Shown here: positions 1-5,994 of the stretch, in pieces
How the letters are laid out: each line of letters begins with the position of its first letter
How positions within the stretch are numbered: the stretch's first letter is position 1
Assembly (NCBI GenBank): GCA_000715855.1
Contig: KL571276.1
Span: 29,210-36,755 of the forward strand
Origin: Actinoplanes liguriensis
Lineage (GTDB): Bacteria > Actinomycetota > Actinomycetes > Mycobacteriales > Micromonosporaceae
Length of the DNA stretch: 7,546 bases
Reading direction: 5' to 3'
Notes under the pieces: generated by a model
What the model saw: the letters and a program-made list of their open reading frames with translations, nothing else
The model's database searches: none
What the model was told of the DNA's origin: nothing
Made by a program: the position numbers and the translations under genes

Positions 1-1025
1 TGCCGATGACCGCGTCGAGCGCCGCCGAGGCCTGTGTCACCGCGTACAGCAGCTCACAGGTGTACACCGGTGGAATGACCGCCTCCTACAGCAGCCACAA
101 CTGGACCGCCAAGTGGTGGACGCAGGGCGAGGCGCCGAGCACCGGCGGCTCCGGCGTGTGGAGTGACAACGGCGCCTGCGGTGGTGGCGGTGGCACGACG
201 ACACCCCCGGCGAGCTGCAGTTATCCGAGCTGGGTGGCCGGGCAGTACTACGCCGCCGGCGCGATCGTCCGCTACACCAACGGGCTCTACTACCAGGCGT
301 CGCACGAGAACCCGGGCTACGACCCGGTGATCAGCACCTGGTACTGGTCGCCGTACACCTGCACCGGCGGTGGCACCACGAGCCCGCCGCCGACCAGCGG
401 GACCAGCGGATTCCCGGTCACCGAGGCGCAGTTCAACCAGATGTTCCCGAACCGGATCGCCTTCTACTCCTACGCCGGGCTGATCGACGCGGTGAAGAAA
501 TTCTCCGCCTTCACCACCACCGGCAGCGACACCGTCCGGAAGCAGGAGGCCGCCGCCTTCCTGGCGAACGTCAACCACGAGTCCGGTGGCCTGGTCTACG
601 TCGAGGAGATCAACCAGGCGAACTGGCCGCTCTACTGCGACTACAGCCAGTCCTACGGCTGCCCGGCCGGCCAGAGCGCCTACCACGGACGCGGGCCGAT
701 CCAGCTGAGCTGGAACTTCAACTACAAGGCGGCCGGTGACGCGCTCGGCATCGACCTGCTGAACAACCCCGACCGGGTGAAGAACGAGGCGTCGGTCGCC
801 TACCAGACCGCCGTCTGGTACTGGATGACCCAGCGCGGCCCGGGCACGATGACCCCGCACGAGGCCATGGTGAACAGCCGCGGTTTCGGCGAGACCATCC
901 GCAGCATCAACGGTTCCCTGGAGTGCAACGGCGGCAATCCCGCCCAGGTCCAGAGCCGCGTCGACGCCTACAACCGGTTCACCGCCATCCTCGGAGTGAC
1001 CCCGGGCGGCAACCTCTCCTGCTGA
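1..1025 (+). CDS. Secreted family 19 chitinase with two chitin-binding modules (5' partial)
   Basis: Endo-acting chitinase that hydrolyses chitin outside the cell. The frame is open to the left edge, so the N-terminus is cut off; the ATG at 6 is probably internal. Counting from that Met, residues 10-58 and 71-119 are two CBM5/12-like chitin-binding modules, each starting and ending with Cys and rich in Trp/Tyr (NWTAKWWTQGEAP; WYWSPYTC). They are joined by Gly/Thr/Pro linkers. Residues ~136-339 are a GH19 catalytic domain: the NHESGG motif supplies the proposed acid Glu192, Glu201 nine residues later matches the second catalytic Glu of bacterial GH19 enzymes, and YHGRGPIQLSWNFNY and the GGNLSC end are typical of Streptomyces-type enzymes. 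ASSAAEA just before Cys10 looks like the end of a signal peptide, so perhaps only about 25-30 residues are missing. It converges on the sugar-uptake operon. The family call is very secure. Confidence 0.95.
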   Translation, partial: PMTASSAAEACVTAYSSSQVYTGGMTASYSSHNWTAKWWTQGEAPSTGGSGVWSDNGACGGGGGTTTPPASCSYPSWVAGQYYAAGAIVRYTNGLYYQASHENPGYDPVISTWYWSPYTCTGGGTTSPPPTSGTSGFPVTEAQFNQMFPNRIAFYSYAGLIDAVKKFSAFTTTGSDTVRKQEAAAFLANVNHESGGLVYVEEINQANWPLYCDYSQSYGCPAGQSAYHGRGPIQLSWNFNYKAAGDALGIDLLNNPDRVKNEASVAYQTAVWYWMTQRGPGTMTPHEAMVNSRGFGETIRSINGSLECNGGNPAQVQSRVDAYNRFTAILGVTPGGNLSC

Positions 1026-1047
1026 CAGTTTCTTACCAAAGACGATG

Positions 1048-1067
1048 GGGGGTACGGCCGTACCCCC
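1048..1067. terminator. Perfect 20-bp palindrome downstream of the chitinase
   Basis: The sequence GGGGGTACGGCCGTACCCCC is its own reverse complement. As RNA it can form an 8-bp GC-rich stem with a GGCC loop, 22 bp after the chitinase stop codon. There is no T-tract after it on either strand, which is common for actinomycete terminators. A protein-binding site is possible but less likely at a convergent 3' end. Confidence 0.55.
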
Positions 1068-1183
1068 TCGTCGTCGGTGACCACGGCGACCGATCTCCCG
1101 GCGGCACCCCGTCGGCGGGCGCCAGACGCAGCGTGGCAAAAACCACCGAAGCCTGAAGCGGGGCACGGGAAAAGCGCCGACGC

Positions 1184-1201
1184 CTCGGGCGAGCGCCCGA
1201 G
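1184..1201 (-). terminator. Hairpin directly after the last gene of the minus-strand operon
   Basis: CTCGGGC and GCCCGAG form a stem of at least 7 bp around a 4-nt loop, starting immediately beside the TGA of the Tat-exported protein gene. Read on the minus strand, a TTTT run follows about 10 nt later (1171-1174). The position argues for termination of the long minus-strand operon. Confidence 0.6.
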
Positions 1202-2422
1202 TCAGAGGCGGAACGGATTGCTGGTCTGCGCCGCCAGCAGGTACCAGGCGGTCGCGCCGGTGTGGAAGCTCCGGTAGTAGAGATCGCCGAAACCGGTGTC
1301 CAGCCCGTCACTGGACGCCGCCGGAATGCCGCCCCCGTCCCCCTGCGCCTGCTCGATGTTCCACAGCAGTCTCTTGCTGAGCAGCCCGTCGCCCTTGCCC
1401 CGCCGCACCGCCAGCGCCAGCGCGGTCTGCCCGGTGCCCTCCAGCCACACCTTGGTGGTGTCGGTGTCGCTGAAACTGACGCCGTGCACCCCCGCGTCGT
1501 ACGCGGAAAGGTTGTCCAGAACCCAGGAGACCGACCGCCGGTAACGCTCGTCGAGCGTCGCCAGGAACGCCCACACCTGCACGTCCTCGGGGATCGGCGA
1601 CCGGTTGGTGGTGACCCCGTCCGGGTCGGTGCCGGTCCACAGATGACCCGACGCCCGGTCCTGCATGGCGGCCACGAAGGAAAACGCCGTTTTCGCCCGG
1701 TCCCGCCAGACCCGGTCCCCGGTCAGCGTGGCGACCATCGTGAAGAACGCGCCGACGTCGATGTTGTGCTCGGTCGCCTTGTAGGTGATCGGCTGATCAT
1801 CCGCCGTCCGGCCGCCGGTGTAACCGTAGGGCGCCCGCGACGCGTCGTGCGTGGTGGAAAATATCCACCGGGCCAGCAGCAGGGCGCCGTCGAGGAACCG
1901 CCGCTGCCCGGTCCGCGCGTAGAGGTGCGCGAACGCCATGCCCGCCCACGCCTGATTGCCGGTGTAGGCGGCCGGCGACCCGATGTCGAGCGTCCCGTTC
2001 AGCACCGTGAACGAGTCCGGCTGGTACGAGGCCCGGGTCCGCCCGTCCCCGATCGGATCGTGCTTCTGCGCGTACAGCAGCGTGTCGCCCAGCAAAGTAG
2101 CCCGTTTGACGTCCCCGTGCGCCAGCCACGCCATGATCATCAGCGCGTCGTCGTACGTGAAGGAGCTGACGAACGTCCAGGTCGGCGTCTCGAAGAAACC
2201 GCCGGTGTAACTGCGCGGCACCCGGAGGGCGTCCCCACTGCCGTACTCGTCGAGTTTCGTGTTCAGGAAGGCGAAGGCGGACCGTACGGACGCCGGGCTG
2301 CACCCGGCCGTCCAGCGCGGCGCGGCGGAGGCCGGACTCGGAAGATAAGCACCGGTCAGCAGGCCGGTGAAGGCGCTGGAGGCGCCGATCAACAGACCTC
2401 TGCGGCTGGCGGAAAGTGTCAT
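1202..2422 (-). CDS. Tat-exported putative (alpha/alpha)-barrel carbohydrate-active enzyme, function unknown
   Basis: 406 residues. The N-terminus has a twin-arginine motif (SRRGLLIG, residues 6-13), a hydrophobic stretch and an ASA site near residue 33, so export by the Tat system in folded form is expected. The mature part is rich in repeated helix pairs with aromatic and acidic motifs: YDDA (90-93), a GNQAWAG block (155-161), TEHNID (217-222), EDVQVW (279-284), WLEGTGQTA (326-334) and GATAWYLLA (389-397). This pattern suggests a six-hairpin glycosidase-like fold, with the conserved Asp/Glu residues as candidate catalytic groups; I cannot assign a CAZy family or substrate. The ATG is supported by a GAGGA ribosome-binding site six bases upstream, which overlaps the stop of the hexosaminidase gene nine bases away, so it is translated with the operon. 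A role in trimming extracellular amino-sugar polymer is inferred from context only. Confidence 0.8.
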   Translation of the reverse strand: MTLSASRRGLLIGASSAFTGLLTGAYLPSPASAAPRWTAGCSPASVRSAFAFLNTKLDEYGSGDALRVPRSYTGGFFETPTWTFVSSFTYDDALMIMAWLAHGDVKRATLLGDTLLYAQKHDPIGDGRTRASYQPDSFTVLNGTLDIGSPAAYTGNQAWAGMAFAHLYARTGQRRFLDGALLLARWIFSTTHDASRAPYGYTGGRTADDQPITYKATEHNIDVGAFFTMVATLTGDRVWRDRAKTAFSFVAAMQDRASGHLWTGTDPDGVTTNRSPIPEDVQVWAFLATLDERYRRSVSWVLDNLSAYDAGVHGVSFSDTDTTKVWLEGTGQTALALAVRRGKGDGLLSKRLLWNIEQAQGDGGGIPAASSDGLDTGFGDLYYRSFHTGATAWYLLAAQTSNPFRL

Positions 2423-2428
2423 GCGGCG

Positions 2429-2433
2429 TCCTC
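2429..2433 (-). promoter_or_regulatory. Ribosome-binding site of the Tat-exported protein gene
   Basis: GAGGA on the minus strand, six bases before the ATG. It overlaps the TGA stop of the hexosaminidase gene, which supports this start and translational coupling. Confidence 0.7.
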
Positions 2434-3682
2434 AGGAGGCGATGTTCTCGACCAGCCGCGCGATGTGCGCGGCCCGTTGCTGCCGGGTGTCCGGGCGTCC
2501 GGGCACCCCGGGCCGGCGCTGCCAGGGCAGCGGGCCGTCGGCGTGGCGATATTCCACGCCGAGCGCGTCGAGGCGGGTCAAATGGTGGGTGAGGCGTGCG
2601 GCGAAGTCGGCGTAGTCGCGGCCGGCCGGGCTCCAGAGCGCCTCGGCGACCGCGCACAGCCGGGGAAACGCCAGGTAGTCGACGGTCCGCGGGGAGTCGG
2701 CGTGCTCGGTCCAGATGTTGGCCTGCCCACCGAGGACGTGCCGGGCCTCGTCCGGGGTGAGGCCGTCCGGCACCGGGTCGAACGCGTAGACGTCGGCGAC
2801 GGTGAGCGGGATGGAGACCGGGATCGGCTCGTCCGGCGAGTCGGACTGCCGGTAGTCGAGGTAGACCTGGTCGTCGGGGCAGGCCACGACGTCGTAACCG
2901 CGGCGGGCGGCGGCGACCGCGCCGGTCATGCCGCGCCAGGAGACGATGGTGGTGCCGGGCGCGAGGTCGCCCTCCAGGATCTCGTCCCAGCCGAAGAGCC
3001 GGCGCCCGGCGGCGGCCAGGTGCTCGTCGAGCCGCCCGATGAACCAGGACTGCAGCTCCTCCTCGCGGGTCAGTCCGAGCTCGGCCATCCTCTGCTGGGT
3101 GCGCGGGTCCGCGCGCCACTGGTCACGCGGGCACTCGTCGCCGCCGACCCCGATCCAGCGCGACGGGAAGAGCTCGACCACCTCGTCGAGGACGTCGCGG
3201 AAGAAAGTTACCGTCGACTCCTCGACGTTGAGGATGTTCGCGTTGATGCCCCACCGGGTGTAGACCTCGACCGGCTTGCCGGTGACCCCGAGCTGCGGGT
3301 ACGCGGCGAGGGCGGCCTGCACGTGGCCCGGTGACTCGATCTCCGGCACCACCGTGATAAAGCGTTCGGCGGCGTAGGCGACGATCTCCCGCACGTCGTC
3401 CTGGCTGTAGAAGCCGCCGTGCGGGCGGCCGTCGCCCGGCGCGTCGCGGACCGCCCCGACCTGGCTCTCCCGGCGCCATGCCCCGACCTCGGTGAGCCGC
3501 GGATACTTCGTGATCTCCAGACGCCAGCCCTGGTCATCGGTCAGATGCCAGTGCAGGGTGTTCAGTTTGTGCAGCGCCATCAGGTCGAGGAAGCGCAGCA
3601 CGTCGTGCTTGGGCATGAAGTGCCGGGCCACGTCGAGCATCGCCCCGCGCCAGGCGAACCGTGGTTCGTCGAAGATTTCCAC
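2432..3682 (-). CDS. Family 20 beta-N-acetylhexosaminidase, catalytic part (downstream fragment of a frame-broken gene)
   Basis: Removes terminal beta-linked GlcNAc (or GalNAc) from oligosaccharides. The reading frame holds a full GH20 catalytic barrel. Counting from the GTG at 3682, the motifs are: WRGAMLDVARHF (11-22), HLTDDQGWRLEI (46-57), VVPEIESPGH (111-120), GVGGDEC with the catalytic Asp182-Glu183 pair (178-184), GWDEI (231-235), VYLDY (273-277) and ANIWTEH (321-327). Coding similarity continues upstream to about 3727 (FRRSAVTGRRWAIPAVEIF) without a start codon, so the GTG at 3682 is only a formal start. The N-terminal domain lies in another frame (3534..4175). If the gene were intact, the protein would be about 590 residues. 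It sits between the transporter genes and the Tat-exported enzyme, and no signal peptide is seen on the N-terminal part, so a cytoplasmic role on imported chitobiose-like sugars is likely. This fragment alone lacks its N-terminal domain and may not fold properly. Confidence 0.88.
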   Translation of the reverse strand: MEIFDEPRFAWRGAMLDVARHFMPKHDVLRFLDLMALHKLNTLHWHLTDDQGWRLEITKYPRLTEVGAWRRESQVGAVRDAPGDGRPHGGFYSQDDVREIVAYAAERFITVVPEIESPGHVQAALAAYPQLGVTGKPVEVYTRWGINANILNVEESTVTFFRDVLDEVVELFPSRWIGVGGDECPRDQWRADPRTQQRMAELGLTREEELQSWFIGRLDEHLAAAGRRLFGWDEILEGDLAPGTTIVSWRGMTGAVAAARRGYDVVACPDDQVYLDYRQSDSPDEPIPVSIPLTVADVYAFDPVPDGLTPDEARHVLGGQANIWTEHADSPRTVDYLAFPRLCAVAEALWSPAGRDYADFAARLTHHLTRLDALGVEYRHADGPLPWQRRPGVPGRPDTRQQRAAHIARLVENIAS

Positions 3683-3725
3683 CGCCGGGATCGCCCAGCG
3701 GCGCCCGGTGACGGCCGAGCGGCGG

Positions 3726-3731
3726 AAAGAA
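3726..3731 (-). other. Frame break and apparent small deletion in the hexosaminidase gene
   Basis: On the minus strand the upstream frame reads GGC GTC TTC (G-V-F) and one base later the downstream frame reads TTC CGC CGC TCG (F-R-R-S). GH20 proteins normally have about 12-13 further residues here (GVQTLRQLLPPAV-like). One leftover base fits a deletion of 3n+2 bp, for example 38 bp. The TCTTCTTTC run at the junction could be the short repeat that allowed slippage or misassembly. Confidence 0.75.
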
Positions 3732-3879
3732 GACGCCGGCGGGGGTTCCGCCGGTGATGACGGCCCGGTCCGGGGTCACCGAGAGCCGGTAGGCCTCGGG
3801 CTCGAGGTCCCCGGCCAGCTCGAGGTGGATCGTGGCAGCCGCGCCGTCGGAAACCATCACCGCAGGGGCGTCCGTGCCG

Positions 3880-3996
3880 GTGGAAATCTCCGCCATGGGA
3901 CCGGACCGGGCGACGGGAACCTCCGCCACCGGCTCGGACCAGGCGGTGGAAACCTCCGCCCCGGGATCGGACCCGGCGGTGGAAACCCCCGCTGCC
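3880..3996. repeat. 33-bp tandem repeat, three full copies plus a partial one
   Basis: Units at 3880-3912, 3913-3945 and 3946-3978, with a partial fourth at 3979-3996. On the + strand each begins near GTGGAAACCTCCGCC and ends in GAC..GGCG. The period is a multiple of three, so the hexosaminidase frame is kept. On the minus strand the units read AGSDPGAEVST, AWSEPVAEVPV and ARSGPMAEIST, an 11-residue Pro/Ser/Ala/Glu-rich repeat in a loop of the N-terminal domain. Confidence 0.85.
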
Positions 3997-4183
3997 TCCC
4001 TCAGGGGCAGGCCCGTCGCCGGGCGCAGCGCCTGTTGCAACCAGGCGAGGACACCGCCGAGCTGACCGGGAGCGGACACGGTGGTGCCGGAGTTCAGGAC
4101 GAGCTCTCCCTCGCCGGTGGTGAGCGAGAGCGGGCGGGGGATCAGCCGCTGGGCGGGCCGGCGGGAGTCGAGCACGGTGGAAC

Positions 4184-5011
4184 CTAGCCCTTCACAGCGC
4201 CGGCGGACATCCCGGCGACGAGGTTGCGCTGAATGATCAGGAAGAACACGACGACGGGGATGGAGAACAGGACGGACGCCGCCATCTGCCCGCCGAAGTC
4301 GGTGCCGGTATGCGGGTTGGTGAAGGACGCGAGCCACACCGGCAGCGTGTACCGGCTCTGGTCCTGCATGAACGTGTAGGCGAACAGGTAGTCGTTCCAC
4401 GCGGCGATGAACGCGAAGATGCCGGTCGAGATGACACCCGGCGCGACCAGCGGGAACAGCACCCGGGTGAGCACGCCCCAGGTGGTGGCCCCGTCGAGCT
4501 GGGCAGCTTCCTCGATCTCGGCCGGGATGGCGACGAAGAATCCGCGCATCACCCAGATCGAGAAGGGAAGCACCGTCGCGACGTAGGCGAGCACCAGGGC
4601 CGCGTACGTGCCGAGCAGGTCGAGGCTGTTGAACATGACGAACATCGGGATCAGCAGCGCGGTGCCCGGCAACATCTGCACGGCGAGAATCACCACCATG
4701 ATCGTGCGCCGGCCGGGGAACCGGAACCGCGACAGCGCGGCCGCGGCGAAAATTCCCAGCACGATCGAGGCGAGCACCGTCAACGCCACGACGACGACGC
4801 TGTTACGCAGGTTGACCAGGAAATTCTCCTGGGTGACCGCGTTGACGAAGTTGCTCAGCGTCGGGTGGTACGGCACGAAGTGCGGCGTCGCCGTCATGAC
4901 CTCGGGCCGCGGCTTGAACGCCGTGTTGACCATCCAGTAGACCGGGAAGATCCACACCAGGCAGAAGACCGCCGCGATGGTGTTGACCGCCCAGCGGCTG
5001 CGGTGCCTCAC
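4184..5011 (-). CDS. Sugar ABC transporter permease, MalG-like
   Basis: One of two inner-membrane subunits of a CUT1-class carbohydrate importer. It is 275 residues with about six hydrophobic segments, the first at ~9-28 (TIAAVFCLVWIFPVYW). The cytoplasmic EAA loop that contacts the ATPase is present at ~165-191 (EIEEAAQLDGAT, with the conserved Gly174, then PLVAPGV). The short C-terminus (NLVAGMSAGAVKG) is typical of MalG-type subunits. The GTG start overlaps the TGA of the MalF-like gene by four bases (GTGA), with GGAGG four bases upstream, so translation is coupled. The frame stays open far upstream, but that part is an out-of-frame shadow of the other permease. Similar to DasC/NgcG-type permeases; substrate inferred from the adjacent hexosaminidase. 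Confidence 0.93.
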   Translation of the reverse strand: MRHRSRWAVNTIAAVFCLVWIFPVYWMVNTAFKPRPEVMTATPHFVPYHPTLSNFVNAVTQENFLVNLRNSVVVVALTVLASIVLGIFAAAALSRFRFPGRRTIMVVILAVQMLPGTALLIPMFVMFNSLDLLGTYAALVLAYVATVLPFSIWVMRGFFVAIPAEIEEAAQLDGATTWGVLTRVLFPLVAPGVISTGIFAFIAAWNDYLFAYTFMQDQSRYTLPVWLASFTNPHTGTDFGGQMAASVLFSIPVVVFFLIIQRNLVAGMSAGAVKG

Positions 5012-5994
5012 AGGTCCTCCCCCGATCTCAGCAGGCGGCGGATGTAGAAAGCGGTCAGCCCGAACAGCAGCAGCGTGGTGACGACGGAGATCGCCGCGCC
5101 CTGCCCGATGTGGAAGCCGACGAACGCGGTCTTGTAGGTGAACACGCCCAGCGTCGATGTCGAGTCGCCGGGCCCGCCGCGCGAGATCAGCCAGATCTGG
5201 TTGAAGACGTTGTAGTCCCAGATCACCGACAGGATCGTGACGAGCAGCAGGATCGGCCGCAGGTGGTTGAGCGTCACGATGCGGTAGACGGCGAGCTCGG
5301 TCGCGCCGTCGAGCCGGGCGGCCTCCTTGTACTCCGCCGGCACCTGGGTCTCCGCGGCGTTGAGCGTCAGCGCGATGAAGGGCACCGCCTGCCAGACGAT
5401 CAGGAGCCAGATCGCGACGTACGCCCGGGCCGGGTCCTGCGCCCAGTTGAGATCGGTGGTGTCCCCGAAGACGCCGACCCGGTCCAGCCCCCAGTTGACG
5501 ACCCCGTATCCGGGCTGGAACAGCCAGTTCCACACCAGCGACGACGCCACGTTCGGCATCGCCCAGGCCACGATCAGCACGACCGTGACCGTGTACCGCC
5601 ACCACAGCCCGAGCCGGGTGAGCAGGTGCGACACGCCCATCCCGATCAGCACGCTGCCGGTCACCATCGCGGCGGTGAAAAGCACCGTCCGCAGCAGCGA
5701 CATCCAGAACGCGCCGTCCGACAGCAGCTCGGAGAACTGGTCGAAGCCGACGTAGGAGTACCGGCCGGTGAACAGCGTTCGCTGGTTGTAGTCGGTGAAC
5801 GCGGTGAACAGCAGGAACCCGATCGGCGCAAGCGTGACGACGGCCAGCACCAGGCCGGCCGGACTGAGCAGCCACAGCGGCGCCAGGTCCCGCCGGCGAC
5901 GGCGGCGGGACCTCTGCGGAGGCCTCGGTGGTGCGGCCGGATCGGCGCCGGCCGCATCATCGAGGAGCTCGGTGGAGACGGGCACGACGGTCAC
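5008..5994 (-). CDS. Sugar ABC transporter permease, MalF-like
   Basis: Partner inner-membrane subunit of the CUT1-class importer, 328 residues. A cytoplasmic N-terminal tail of about 37 residues is Pro/Ala-rich and ends in an Arg cluster (28-35). The first membrane segment follows (LLSPAGLVLAVVTLAPIGF, ~42-60), then about five more. The EAA loop is at ~221-247 (EYKEAARLDGAT, Gly230). WDYNVFNQIWLISRGGPG (259-276) is a strong signature of MalF-type subunits. I chose the GTG at 5994 because it overlaps the TGA of the binding-protein gene by four bases (GTGA), the same junction type as with the next permease; a second in-frame GTG at 5985 is possible. Open frame upstream of 5994 is a shadow of the binding-protein gene. 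Confidence 0.92.
   Translation of the reverse strand: MTVVPVSTELLDDAAGADPAAPPRPPQRSRRRRRRDLAPLWLLSPAGLVLAVVTLAPIGFLLFTAFTDYNQRTLFTGRYSYVGFDQFSELLSDGAFWMSLLRTVLFTAAMVTGSVLIGMGVSHLLTRLGLWWRYTVTVVLIVAWAMPNVASSLVWNWLFQPGYGVVNWGLDRVGVFGDTTDLNWAQDPARAYVAIWLLIVWQAVPFIALTLNAAETQVPAEYKEAARLDGATELAVYRIVTLNHLRPILLLVTILSVIWDYNVFNQIWLISRGGPGDSTSTLGVFTYKTAFVGFHIGQGAAISVVTTLLLFGLTAFYIRRLLRSGEDL
5016..5020 (-). promoter_or_regulatory. Ribosome-binding site of the MalG-like permease gene
   Basis: GGAGG on the minus strand within the end of the MalF-like gene, four bases before the GTG at 5011. It decides the start in favour of the GTGA overlap. Confidence 0.65.

Larger units (their letters stand above)
1026..1201. 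other. Convergent intergenic region
   Basis: This 176-bp stretch lies between the chitinase stop and the stop of the last gene of the opposing operon. It holds two strong inverted repeats (listed separately) that can serve as terminators, one near each gene end. Short open frames cross it on both strands, but none has a recognisable protein or a credible ribosome-binding site. I see no RNA gene. Confidence 0.7.
3534..4175 (-). pseudogene. N-terminal domain of the family 20 hexosaminidase, separated from the catalytic part by a frame break
   Basis: This starts at a GTG eight bases after the stop of the MalG-like permease gene. The first ~149 codons encode a GH20b-type N-terminal domain: LIPRPLSLTTGEGEL near the start, LQQALRPATGLPL, then EAYRLSVTPDRAVITGGTPAGVFF, which in intact relatives runs into a GVQTLRQLLP-like segment. 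Here that segment is missing and the frame passes at about 3728 into unrelated Pro/Arg-rich residues, ending at 3534. No signal peptide or membrane segment is present. Residues ~66-98 are three 11-residue imperfect repeats not usual for this domain. Either the gene is a true pseudogene or the assembly has lost about 38 bp. The start is inferred from context; the ribosome-binding site is weak. Confidence 0.78.

Noticed and set aside
1048..1067. DasR-type or other GntR operator
   Set aside because: The DasR consensus core (TGGTCTAGACCA) is not present here, nor did I see it elsewhere in the window, and the position between two gene 3' ends does not fit an operator.
54..1166. Long minus-strand open frame opposite the chitinase
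   Set aside because: The chitinase on the + strand has clear domains and catalytic residues; the opposite frame has Arg/Gly/Val-rich filler composition.
1797..3119. Minus-strand frame overlapping the hexosaminidase and Tat-exported protein genes
   Set aside because: It is an out-of-frame, Arg-rich reading of the same strand that spans two well-supported genes.
1262..3334. Very long open frame on the + strand opposite the Tat-exported protein and hexosaminidase genes
   Set aside because: It is Arg/Gly/Pro/Val-rich without any recognisable domain and mirrors the high-GC codon use of the real minus-strand genes; an antisense shadow.
3726..3731. Programmed ribosomal frameshift joining the two hexosaminidase halves
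   Set aside because: A conserved segment is missing at the junction, so even a frameshift would not restore the normal protein. The TTCTTTCC run is not a convincing slippery site, and no stimulatory structure is evident.
3880..3996. CRISPR-like repeat array
   Set aside because: The units are directly adjacent without spacers, have a codon-multiple period and lie inside a coding domain.
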